Notes under the pieces: generated by a model
What the model saw: only the letters and a program-made list of their open reading frames with translations
Told to the model about the DNA's origin: nothing
Database searches by the model: none
Shown here: positions 1-10,109 of the stretch, piece after piece
How positions within the stretch are numbered: position 1 is the first letter of the stretch
How the letters are laid out: the number at the start of each line of letters is the position of its first letter
Assembly (NCBI GenBank): GCA_947685225.1
Contig: CANTUV010000031.1
Span: 70,847,001-70,911,000, forward strand
From: Garcia nutans
Taxonomy: Eukaryota > Streptophyta > Magnoliopsida > Malpighiales > Euphorbiaceae
DNA: 64,000 nt
Direction of reading: 5' to 3'
Program-made: the position numbers and the translations under genes

Positions 1-581
1 TCTTTCTTTTTTTGATCCTTTAATGATTGTTGCAGGCTGTTGGCTCATTTGATCATGAGGCTGGACCTTCTTTTACTGCCTCTTCGTTTGCTCATTCTAG
101 CCCACCATATATGCCATCTCATCTGCAGGGCATTGATATGAATTACCTGGTGAGTTTCCTTATTTCATGGTAATTTATACTATATGTATGCATGATTATG
201 TATGCTCTTACCTTTTTCTTTCCTGGCTCACAGCGGATGCTCGAAGAACAAAATAGGAAACTTCACGAAGAGTTTGCTGCAAGTCGTCAGCAGGCTTCTC
301 ATTTTGAAAATTTATATCATCAATCCGAACAAAATTTCTGAGACTTTCAATTTCAGGGGATGAGGGATCCTGACACTTCTTCATCAAGAGGTCCCCAGGC
401 TTAGGACCATGAGATCCTTTCGTCTGCTTCTAATGAGGACCATGATAGATCGGAACCCCAAGGTAATAGGGATTTTGGTGCTCCCGCTTCGGGCGATCTC
501 GAAGCGAGTAATTTGCCTCCTCCTCCAACAGGCGACGACTTTTTCAGGGCTTTATTTGATGATCTACCACCACCTTTTTAG
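1..581 (+). pseudogene. 3' exons of a first antisense reading frame in the Tat element (coiled-coil C-terminus)
   Basis: Two exons can be read. A pyrimidine-rich acceptor ends at 35, exon 36-149 (38 codons) ends at a GTGAGT donor, the intron runs 150-233, and exon 234-581 continues in phase 0 to TAG at 579-581. The protein has a Ser/Pro-rich stretch, then a short charged heptad-like segment (LEEQNRKLHEEF), and ends in a Pro/Asp-rich tail (DDLPPPF). Two in-frame stops (TGA 339-341, TAG 402-404) mark it as decayed. Its strand is opposite to gag-pol. It looks like the C-terminal part of the same kind of protein whose N-terminal part lies at 1006-2337, but which comes first cannot be settled because the window starts here. 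Family assignment is inference from position and exon style. Confidence 0.5.
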
Positions 582-1005
582 TGATGTTTAAATATTGTAT
601 CAATTATATAAACATTGTACAATAAGCATAGTAATGAAAAATACAATTTCCATCTTTACTGTAATTTTTTTTTTTCACTTTTTTTTTTCACTTTTCATTG
701 CATCACAATTGCTAAACTTTCTTTTTCATATTTTTTATCACAGTACATCACAATTTCATAATTCACAGCCACATCACTTTGCTAAACCAAATTCAACGCT
801 GTAAAGGAAATTCGTTGCTAATTCCTTTCCTTATGCCATACGGTCTCACCCTTTCCCATTACCTTTTCCTTATCAATTTCGGAAAGGCTTGTTTCTTCTA
901 TATAAATCACCTTTTATGCCATATTTCATATAGAAACCAAAAACTTTCCATTTCAACATAAAAAACTCCCTTTTAACAATTTTGATTTTCCTTCATTCAT
1001 CAACC
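582..1005 (+). promoter_or_regulatory. Spacer with TATA box upstream of the DUF7745-like antisense frame
   Basis: No coding region is seen. A TATAAA box lies at 901-906, about 100 bases before the ATG at 1006, in a pyrimidine-rich context (tcttctatataaatcacc). This is the right place for a core promoter of the + strand frame. Long T-runs occur at 667-690. The function is inferred from position only. Confidence 0.35.
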
Positions 1006-2337
1006 ATGACCGAACATCATTTAAAGAAGATAAAAATTATATTTAAAAATATGGATGCTATTCACTGGAAGTAAATTTCGTGGTCAAAACTTGATGTTTT
1101 AAAGTATTTTCAAAATGTTAAATTGGACCACTCCTTCTTACATGCCATGTCTTCCTTTTGGAATATGGATTCTAGGGCATTTAAAATTAATAGCTTTGAA
1201 ATATGTCCCTTGATTGAAGAATTTGAGGCCATCTTTGGATATCCAAATAATCAACAAATGGCGTTACCCACATTGATTTCCAAAACTCAACAGAAGATGC
1301 AGATGTTATTTCAAATTCCAAAACCCGAAGTTTTTCGGTTGATGAGAGGTGAAAAAATTCTACTTGCTCCTTTGATAGATTTTTGTCTTTCTCATTTAGC
1401 CCCTACTAAGGCATGGGGACGCATGCTCTGTCTTTGGTTGCTTGGCCAATTCTTACTTGTTTTTTCTGACGGCGATATTGATCCATGAGTATTGGATATT
1501 GTGGACCAAATGGAAGGAGGTTTGTCTCCAGTACCTGTGATCTTAGCCGAGACTTTAATTGGATTAGACCGACTTAAATCAGGATTGTTAAAGAGACTGA
1601 CTGGGAGTCCGTTGCTGCTTCAGGTAATTACCTAAACTGTCCTTTCGAGTTTTCAATTTAGGTTTTCTTTTTTTCTTTTTATTGCTCTAATTTTTGCCTA
1701 GTCCGCCCATGTGGGTTTTCGAAACTAGCGAGTTGTCCTAATTTTTGCCTAAGCTGCCCTTGCGAGTTTCAACTTAGTGGACCTCTTTTTATTATATATA
1801 TTTTTATTGCTCTAATTTTTGCCTAGTCCGGCCATGTGGGTTTTCGAAACTAGCGAGTTGTCTTAATTTTTGCCTAAGCTGCCCTTGGGGGTTTTCAACT
1901 TAGCGAACTTTTTTTTTAATTTAATTTTTTCTTCACAGATTTGGCTTCAGGAGCATCTTTGTTTGCTTGATACTCCATCCATGGATTTTGACAGATATCT
2001 GCCATGTCATCATTCTACTAGGAAACTACTCCATCCTGCTTCTTCATATGCTGACTAGGTTGACTGGATCCACTCACGCGCTGAAGTCAATATCCGTTGG
2101 TTGGTACCTTGGTGGAAGATTTCTCGTATCACCATGCGAACATACTTGATGTATGTTCCCCTTGCAGCTCTTCGTGCAGGTACATGCTATGATCCTCGCC
2201 GACTTGGCCGTCAGTATGGAGCTAAGCCTAGTGATTCTGACTTTGCTCCCGACTTAGACATGCCTTACTTGACTGAAGCCTACTTGGATCAGTTGAGGCA
2301 AAGCTGGCCTACATGTTATATTTATCGACTGTCATAG
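1006..2337 (+). pseudogene. DUF7745 / plant-mobile-domain-like antisense frame, two exons, decayed
   Basis: Exon 1 runs 1006-1623 (206 codons), the intron 1624-1938 (GT at 1624, cttcacag acceptor) and exon 2 1939-2337, all in phase 0. The protein has the layout of the plant DUF7745 family: WSKLDVLKYF near residue 30, then FLHAMSSFWNMDSRAFKI, EFEAIFGYP, a hydrophobic LCLWLLGQFLLVF, PVPVILAETLIGLDR, and in exon 2 the Trp-rich IRWLVPWWKI. The family is related to the plant mobile domain and is usually carried by transposable elements; its biochemical role is unknown. Three stops (1072, 1486, 2056) interrupt it. It is antisense to the Tat element and converges on the end of integrase at 2755. A polyadenylation-like AATAAA is at 2393. 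No catalytic residues are recognised. Confidence 0.7.
1681..1908 (+). repeat. Two tandem 125-bp units with hairpin motifs inside the antisense-frame intron
   Basis: The unit starts attgctctaatttttgcct at 1681 and again at 1806. Each holds two half-motifs of the form gcctagt...actagcg and gcctaag...cttagtg, i.e. CTAGT/ACTAG and CTAAG/CTTAG arms around a GCCC...GGG-type core, so each half can fold back. A third, diverged pair lies at 2622-2728, between the two converging reading frames. Confidence 0.75.
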
Positions 2338-2754
2338 ATTTTACATTTGTTAATTCAAAAAGTGTATTGTTAGGATGAAAAATAATTAAAGTAATAAAAG
2401 ATGCTTCTTTTCCATTTATAATTTGTCATCACCTTTTGCTATTGTGTTTATTTATTTCATCCATATTTGGTCAAATACTTATAACAGTGCACATAGAACA
2501 ATTTTAACATTAATTCTATTTTATTAAATTGGGGAACAAGCAAACATAAAGCTAGCATACACAAGATCACTCCTGTTGCCAACTAGCCCTTTCTGGTTTT
2601 CTAATTGACGATTTTCTCTCTTTTAGCCTTAATTGTTGCCTAGTCTGCCCTTTCGAATTTTTGAAACTAGCGGCCTGCTCTAACTTTTGCCTAGGCCGCC
2701 CTTTTTGGGTTTTCAACCTAGCGAGCTCTCTTTATATATATATATATATATATA
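2338..2754. other. Gap between converging antisense frame and integrase; hairpin motif copy and TA microsatellite
   Basis: No coding sequence. The stretch contains AATAAA at 2393, the third copy of the hairpin motif pair (2622-2728) and a TA dinucleotide run at 2732-2753. Opposing transcripts from pol (minus) and the antisense frame (plus) would end here. Confidence 0.6.
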
Positions 2755-3760
2755 TCATACATAAAACTTCTTCAACCTGTCAATGTTTACCAACTCACTA
2801 AACTCGTTCCCATCCATGTCTGATAACTTCACCGCACCTTTGTTCATGACTTGTTTCACGACATATGGCCCTTCCTAGCTAGGCCTGAACTTCCCTCTTG
2901 GATCAGATACATTAGGCTTATATTGCTTCAACACTAAATCCCCAACTCTGAGTTTTCTGATTTTAACCCTTCTATTGTAGGCTCGAGCTATCTTCTTTTG
3001 ATACAGTGCCTTTAACCTTCTCTCTTCTAGTAAAGCTAACTGTATGTATCTGCTCGCTACCCACTCCGTTTCAGGCAGTTCAGATTCCAAGACTACTCTC
3101 AATGACTTGATCTCAATTTCAATTGGCAATACCGCTTCCATCCTATAAACCAAAGAGAACGGTGTCATTCCAGTAGGCGTTCGCACACTTGTCCTATATC
3201 CCCATAAAGCAAAGGGAAGCATCTCTGACCAATCCCTGTAAGTCTTGGTCATCTTGGACAGAGTTTGCTTAATTGTCTTGTTTGTTGCTTCTACCGCACC
3301 ATTAGCCTTTGGTCTATAAGGAGAGGATCGGTGATGATGGATTTGGTACTTCAAGAATAAATCCTTAACTGCTCCTTGAAACTGTACCCCATTATCTGAT
3401 ATCACACTGTGCGGGACCCCGTATATGTAGATGAGGTTCTTTTTAATAAATCTAGCCATTTAGCTTGCACCCAATTTGTTGAAGGATTCGGCTTTGACCC
3501 ATTTTGAAAAATAATCTACTGCCACCACAATGAAACGGTGACCGTTTGAAGCTGTCGGATGTATCTCTCCTATAATATCGATACCCCAGGTGGCAAATGG
3601 CCAGGTGAATACATAGAATGCAATTCCTCAGGAGGCATGTGATTCAAGTTACCATACATCTGACATTATTGACACTTCTTTACAAACTCAATACAATCTC
3701 TCTCCATGGTCAATCAGTAGTAACCTTGCAGAATAATCTTCTTAACTAGGGCCAAACCAC
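2755..3760 (-). pseudogene. Tat integrase (zinc finger, DDE core, C-terminal domain), frameshifted
   Basis: Integrase joins element cDNA to host DNA. On the minus strand the CxxC of an HHCC finger is visible near 3650-3670, followed by a WG-D-IIGE-type segment with the first catalytic Asp near 3575. Then come VISDNGVQF (second Asp, near 3385) and NGAVEATNKTI (Glu, near 3280), and a C-terminal GDLVLKQ segment. The part left of 3460 is in a different frame from the upstream RNase H frame, so at least one frameshift lies in 3460-3967. A TAG (2872-2874) replaces what is normally a Trp in the FRP-x-W-EGPYVV motif, and the frame then stays open to a TGA at 2755-2757. It ends the polyprotein and faces the antisense frame. 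Confidence 0.85.
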
Positions 3761-3967
3761 TCATGTGCGAACTGCAACTTTTCGCATGTATTTCTGACAT
3801 GATACGCTCCACTTCAGGCTTCCTTAAACATCTTAAATTCACCCCATTAAGCCATCTTCGATATAACTCTCCATGGAATGTAATGTATTGTAATGACCAC
3901 CGTCTTATGTCTCTTCTCTCTTTCTTTGTTGCCCCCAGCGGCTATTCTCTTTCCTCCAAAAATTGCT

Positions 3968-4513
3968 TTATAGTATCATACCACGCATCATGGTCTGTAT
4001 CAATTCTATGATTGTTTCATATTCATAGCAAGGAGTTGATGAACTGGTCAAAATCAGAGGCTTAAGAAATAAGCTGACAGGGTTTTTCCATACCGAAACC
4101 AATGTGGCCAAGGCATCAGCCATCTGATTTTCTTCTCTTGCTAGGTGTATAAACCTACACTCCTTAAAGTTCTTCTTCATCATGGTCAGGTAATGGTGGT
4201 ATGGTTTTAATTTTTCTTCTTTCAACTCCCACTCTCCATTTACTTGGGATACTACTAGTAATGAATCGCCATAAACTTCTACCTTATCCACCTTTATAAT
4301 CATTAGGGATTCCAAACCGAAAATACAAGCTTCGTACTCCACCATATTATTGGTTGCCCTAAATTTTAACTTTTTGGCTAAAGGGATAAGTTCCCCTTCG
4401 GGCGATTCTAGTATAACTTCCAAACCTACTCCTTTCCTGTTTACTGCTCCATCAAAATACATTTTCCACCCTTGTACTTCAATTGCCTCTAAATGTTCAT
4501 CCAGAAATTCCAA
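3968..4513 (-). pseudogene. Second (archaeal-type) RNase H of the Tat polyprotein
   Basis: The segment shows the RNase H acidic set: YFDGAVNRKGVG (Asp), NNMVEYEACIFGLE (Glu), VEVYGDSLLVV (Asp) and ENQMADALATL (Asp), all in the expected order. Tat-lineage elements carry this extra domain next to the ordinary RNase H, where it may help remove RNA from the RNA-DNA hybrid or help make the polypurine primer. All four acidic residues are kept. It is in the same frame as the RT segment upstream, separated by one stop at 4556-4558. The frame ends at 3968; integrase continues in another frame. Confidence 0.85.
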
Positions 4514-4555
4514 GATTACCTCTTTGCTTTCTGGTAATGGTTGTTGGGTTAGGAA

Positions 4556-6403
4556 TTATGCCACTGCTCTACCTTTGATTGTTTTCCTGGTTACATACTC
4601 ATTCTCAAATTCTTCTAATATTATCAACCATCGACCATATTTTCCAATCAAAGAGGGTGTCTCTCTTAAGTTCATCATTGGATCCAACCTGAAAATTGCT
4701 TGCACACTATATGATTGAAAGTAATGCCGCAACTTCTTAGAAGACCAAACCACGGCTATACAGGTCTTTTCAATGATACTATATTTAATTTCATAAGGTA
4801 GGAGCTTTCTACTCAAATAGTAAACTGCATGCTCAATCCCTAACTCATCTGCTTGGGCTAGCATGACTCCTATCGACTCTTCTTCTTCTGCTAAGTATAG
4901 TAGTAGAGGTTTGCCTGGTTTAGGTGGTTTTAAAGCAGGTGGATTCAATAAATACTATTTTATTCGCTCAAAGGCCTTTTGACATTCTTCATTCCACATG
5001 ACCGGCTGATTCTTTTTAAGCAATTTGAAGATAGGCTCACAAATTGTTGTAAGCTTTGCTATAAATCTGCTAATGTATTGTAATTTACCAATAAATCCCT
5101 GAACTTCTCTCTCCGTCTTTGGGGCTGGCATATGCCTGATTGCTTTGACTTTGTCAGGATCAATCTCAATGTCATTCGGGCCAATCACATGTCCCAATAA
5201 TTTACCTGAGGTAACCCCGAACACACACTTCTTTGGGTTCAATCTTAACTTATATTTCAAAGCTCTATCGAAGAATAATTCCAAGTTTTGGAAGTGTTGT
5301 TCTCTTGTATCTGATTTAACCATCATATCATCAACATATACTTCAACTTCTTTGTGCATCATGTCATGAAATAGTGTGGTGGCCATCCTTTGATAGGTTG
5401 CTCCAGCATTCTTTAAGCCGAAAGACATCACCCTATAACAAAATATACCCCATGTGGTAATGAAGGCAGTTTTGGTTTTATCATCTTGGGCCATTAACAC
5501 TCGGTTGTATCCGGAAAATCCATCTACAAATGAGTGTAGCACGCTAGAGGCTACACTATCAATGAGAACATATATATGAGGCAAAGGAAAATCATCTTTA
5601 GGGGAAGCCTTGTTTAAATCTCTATAATCCACATAGACCCTTATCCTTCAATCTTTCTTTGGTATAGGTACTATGTTGGCTAGCCAATCTGGATATTCTA
5701 TCACTTCAAGGAACTTCACTTGTATTTGCTTAGTGACCTCTTTTTTAACCAATTTAGCCCACTCGGGTCTTAATCGCCTAAGCTTTTGTTTGACAGGTTT
5801 CATGTGAGTGTGAGTAGGAATATGATGCTCGGCTATGTCTCGATCTATTCCAGGCATATCCTCATAAGACCAAGCAAACACTTCTTTATATTTTTTGAAT
5901 ATTTTTTCAAATCTCTCTCTCTCATCAGGAGTAAGGTCGGATGCTATGCTAATGTTTTTAGGATTTTCGGTTGTTCCCAAATTTAATGATTGTGTGTTAA
6001 CAAAATTAATATTAAAGATGCTCATGTAACTGCTATTTGAATGTATGCAACCATCAGGAGAAACATCACACAAGTAAGCAAAATCAGACTTTATTGCATT
6101 CATTTTGGAAAAGAAAACATCATCATCCTCATACAAAGCAGACAAATTAAAATCAAAATCAAAATCATCGTTCTCAAAATCATAAGGCAGGATGTCTTCA
6201 AACTTTTCTTCAACCAGGATAGCAATCTTCTCCGGAGTCTTCTTGGCTTTCAGGACAACTTCATTCTTCTCTTTTGGATCGGATTCTTTATTGGCTGACA
6301 GGGTGAGCTCTTTCTTCACTTGGTGCACTAGCTTGGCCACATCTGCAAAAATTTCAAAACTCGGGATCAACTTTCCTATGAACATGATTGGCTCGGGCTT
6401 TCC
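4556..6403 (-). pseudogene. Tat reverse transcriptase and RNase H
   Basis: This is the pol core, which copies element RNA into DNA. The frame carries the N-terminal FAWSYEDMPGID segment near 5860 and WLANIVPIPKKD near 5660. Then come the RT blocks YRDLNKASPKDDFPLP, FSGYNRVLMAQDDKTKTAFIT, FGLKNAGATYQR and VYVDDMMVKS (catalytic YVDD kept, near 5330). LGHVIG and the connection GKLQYISRF follow. The ordinary RNase H (4948-4556) has LYLAEEEESIGVML, where the usual catalytic Asp appears to be replaced, and YYLSRKLLPYE. Stops at 5646-5648 (normally Gly) and 4955-4957 break a single frame. Length and order match intact Tat elements, so damage is limited to point mutations. Confidence 0.9.
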
Positions 6404-7270
6404 TTAGAGTGGTCCCATATCTAGAGCTTTGACAAAGATTTCTTCAAGTGGTGGGAAGCTCATCTTCTCACTCTTCTTTGGCTGGACATCGTTGTTTTCA
6501 TCATATCCCAACCCTTTCTTGGAAGTTTAAGTTCTAAAGTCTGACAGCTTTGTCAAACTGGCCTTACCCTTTCCAAGACCAGCTCCGGAAAGGTAGTTCA
6601 TGTTCTTCATCATATTCAAGACTTTGGAGTCCACTACTTCATCTTCAGAAATTGCAGCTACTTGAAAACCATTGAGAGGCCTCTTAATCATTAGATCATT
6701 AACAATCTCATTATTTTCAGCTTCAATGACCACTATCTCATTTCCATTGGGGAACTTGATCTTTTGATGAAGGGTGGAAGGAACTCCACCAAGAGGATGA
6801 AACCATGGTCGCCCCAAGAGTAAGGCGAAGGTAACCGGTATGTCTAAAATCACAAATTCAACAATAGATTCAATTGAACCAACCTTGACAGCAGCTTTGA
6901 AAGTTCCTTCGGCATGTCTCTTAGTGTTGTCATAAGCCCGAATTGTTACCTCGATCGGGTTTAGATCTCTTGTTGACATGGCTAGCTTTGGCAATATCTT
7001 AAGTGGACAAACATTTATGGCAGACCCATCATCGACCATTACACATGGAGTCCTCTTCCCCTTGACTTCTATTTTGATAAAGAGAGGGCGGATGTGATCT
7101 CTCCCCTCCTCCGGTAAATTCGCATCTGAAAAAGAAACTGCTCCCATATTAACTTCCCTCTTCTCTTGAACCTCTTCACATTTCATTACTCCTCCAATTT
7201 TTATGAAGTTGATCAGCTCCTCCGGCGTTGTGGAGGTATAAATTGGCATGCTAGCTAAGGTTTTGGCCAT
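6404..7270 (-). pseudogene. Tat aspartic protease with G-patch-like tail
   Basis: Retropepsin-type protease that would cut the polyprotein. The active-site motif is CVMVDDGSAINV (family usual DNGSS or DTGSA) near 7035, and the flap/C-terminal motif LLGRPWFHPLGGVPSTLHQ follows. Near the end, MNYLSGAGLGKGKASL matches the G-patch-like GLGK segment that follows protease in Tat elements and may bind nucleic acid. The frame is shared with gag upstream and RT downstream. Stops at 6527-6529 and 6404-6406 separate it from RT. No intron between protease and RT is needed, unlike in Ogre. Confidence 0.85.
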
Positions 7271-7276
7271 AGTTTC

Positions 7277-9054
7277 TTGATGTTTTTAGAAGTAGCTAAT
7301 AAATCCCAAATGCTAACACTTGCTTGGGTTCTTTTCAATTACTTGAGCACAACATCATCTTCTTCTTCTTTATTTCCTACTTCAACTTCCTTTCCCTTAT
7401 TAGTTTCCACCTCTAGTGTTCATTACCTCATCTTCTTCGGGCTCGGACCAAGTCCACTCCTCCTTCTTGGATACAAGATCATCATCACTATCGCTTGAAT
7501 CCTAAAATCCATTGTCAACACAAATTGTTACTTCTTCACCCATCATAGCTTGTTTAATTTTGACAAATGCCTCTTCTTCTTTGGTTGCTTTTCCACCCAC
7601 ATCTTGAAAAGAAGACATGACAAAATCTTCATGCAAACCCCCTCCAATCATGAAGGTTGCCGGTGGTGGTACCCTATTGAACTTTGGTAATGGGTTGTCT
7701 TTGGTGTTTGGCTTATTGGGCTCGGGTAGCTTCCCATTATCAATTAGATTTTAGATCTCATGTCTCAACCTCACACATCTATCCGTGTCATGCCCTTGCA
7801 TTTGATGAAACTGACAAAATGCTTTAGTGTCGAAATTAGATGGGAGAGGGTTAGGCAAAGGACGAGGATTTAAGGGTTATAGCAATCCCTTTCTTTGAAG
7901 CTTATTGAGAACCCAAGACATCGGTTTCTCCAATTTTGAAAATTATCTCCTTGTTCCTTGATTAGTAGCATTAACACCAACTGCCTTTTGCATGCTTTGG
8001 CTACTAGATTGATAGTTCCCTTTCTCATTCCTTTTTATTGAAAAGTGATTCTTCTCCCTTTTCCACTCTTCAATTTGCAAACCCGCTTGGAGAAGGTCTT
8101 TGAAATCACGGATGAGTGTATGAGACATCCTTTCACGTAGACTAGGCAACACCCCTCTCACAATCATCCTTATTTGATCGGATTCATCGGCCTCTTCTTG
8201 AGCAAAGCGGCCTTGTTTCTCCATCTCTTCACATAATCCACAAAATTCTCATTCGACCTTTGCCTAATCGACTCCACTTCCATTAAGGTAACTTCCATCT
8301 CGACATTATATCCATATTGTTGGATGAAGGCTTTGTAAAGCAGATCCCAACTCTTTTGTGTTCCATCATCTAAGGTATTGAACCAATTTTGGACAACAGG
8401 GTCTAATGAGAGCATGAAGTACCTTAGAGTTTGAGCCTTAGTAGCTTGGACATACTGCATAGTAGTGATATACTGCTTCACATGGAGATGAGAATTTTCG
8501 GTTCCATCAAACTTCGCGAAAGATGGCATTTTGAACTTGTATGGGACTTCTTCATCTAGCTCAAATAATTTGTCAACTTCGGACATTTCCTCGGTTTTCA
8601 GCTTCTTCTCAAATTTCTTTTCTAAATCAGCAATCATCTTTTCAACATCAGAAGTTTCGGTCTTCTCCATAGTTGATCTTATAACAATCTTTGGTTCTTT
8701 CTTCTTGTCTTGAGGATCTTGGTAGTATTGAGACCAATCATCATTATCATCAATGATCACCTTTTCATCATCAAAAATCACTTCACCAACTTTAGTCTTC
8801 CCTTTGTCCTTTGGTTTCTTAGTGCTAGCAGATGCCTCGGCATGATTTTCTAATATTGTAGTCAATTGGTTCTTCATGGTCTCAGCTAGGGCCTCTTTTA
8901 TTTCTTCCATTTTGGCATTGAGGGCTTCATCCACCATTCTTTGAATTTGTTCGGGATCCATTATTTTTGGTGAGCAAGTGATTGAGTCATTGCTAGATTC
9001 TTCATCTCTGGCGTAGGTCGGATTGTCGTAAGCTTTTGAACTGTCGTAATCCAT
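7277..9054 (-). pseudogene. Tat gag
   Basis: Capsid/nucleocapsid protein of the element. I place the start at MDYDSS (9054) rather than the upstream ATG at 9120, because the extra residues are hydrophobic and unlike gag. A long coiled-coil-prone acidic N-terminus is followed by the retrotransposon gag core: FDGTENSHLHVKQY, LSLDPVVQNWF and FVDYVKRWRNKAA. A frameshift near 8200-8220 moves the rest (AQEEADESDQIRMIVRGV) into the frame shared with protease. Near 7790-7820 the segment FCQFHQMQGHDTDRC is the Tat-type CxxH...H...C knuckle before protease. A stop near 7500 and others separate it from protease. Confidence 0.85.
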
Positions 9055-10090
9055 GGCTGTGAGCCAGAAAAGATCAATGATATGAAATGCAAATGTATGC
9101 ATGTATGCACAAACAATCAATAAACAAGGATAATTAGGACGCTCCTTCCAACTTTATAATATCCACACACGAATGGCGAGTCTCTTTTCCTAGGTATATG
9201 GTTAACAAAATACCAACATGGGGCATCTTATTTTCTAATAATTCCCTCGGATGTTTCAACCAATAGTTATATTTTCGAAAATGAAAATCAGTTTATGATA
9301 ATTCCCATTAATTAGGTTTTAATCCATTCAACCAACTATAGTAGCTTTTATGCTATATTGGATTAAAACTAAATTAAGAGGTTTATTATAGATAGATTTC
9401 TCACTTGAAAAAGTAACTAATGATTCATGCTAAAAATAAGCCCACAATTGATTTTTGGTATTTCGTAATTGACCTAAAAATTTTTGCAAGCTCTTTGTAA
9501 GAAAAGGTTGAATGAAAATAATTTTGTTTCTAAGCTCATTGTAAAAATATTTTAGAAAAAATGGATTTTGGGCTTAGTATTTGGGCCATGAGCAAAAGAA
9601 TTTTTGATTTGTTTTTAGAAAAGTCTCATGTCCAACGACCATCTTGAAAAGTCTTAAAAATAGCTTTGGTCTTTTGGACTTTTGAGAAAAGTTTATTTCG
9701 AGCTTACAATATACTTGGGTCATATTAGAAAAAGAACAAACCAAATAAGCCATGATTTAAGCCAAGATAAATTAACCATAGTCAAACAACATGCATTTGG
9801 GGTAAAACCTAAGGAAAGTAACTAGGTCAATTACATGAGCTTTAGTCTTTGGGTTAAAAGGCTTAGGTTCCCATAGCAAGTATATAACAAATGGTATGAG
9901 GCTATGAGTGGTTATGCCATGCTCAATCTCCATACCTTGAGTGAAAGTATGGTATCCCTTACATAACACAACACGGGCAACACGGGCGTCCTAACTCACG
10001 CACACGATGAAATATAATATGATGCAATGGATAATATCATTATAAGAAAGAATAGAATAATAAAAAGACCAACGAAATCAACTTCACTTA
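9055..10090 (-). other. Tat 5' leader between PBS and gag
   Basis: About 1 kb without a recognisable reading frame, lying between the primer binding site and the gag start on the minus strand. It is the place for packaging and translation-control elements; none can be identified by eye. Confidence 0.6.
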
Positions 10091-10108
10091 TCCCCAGTGG
10101 AGTCGCCA
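10091..10108 (-). promoter_or_regulatory. tRNA-Arg-type primer binding site
   Basis: The minus-strand reading TGGCGACTCCACTGGGGA is the PBS known from Tat/Ogre elements, complementary to the 3' end of a plant tRNA-Arg. It starts one base inside the LTR end at 10110, as expected. All 18 bases are present. Confidence 0.9.
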
Positions 10109-10109
10109 C

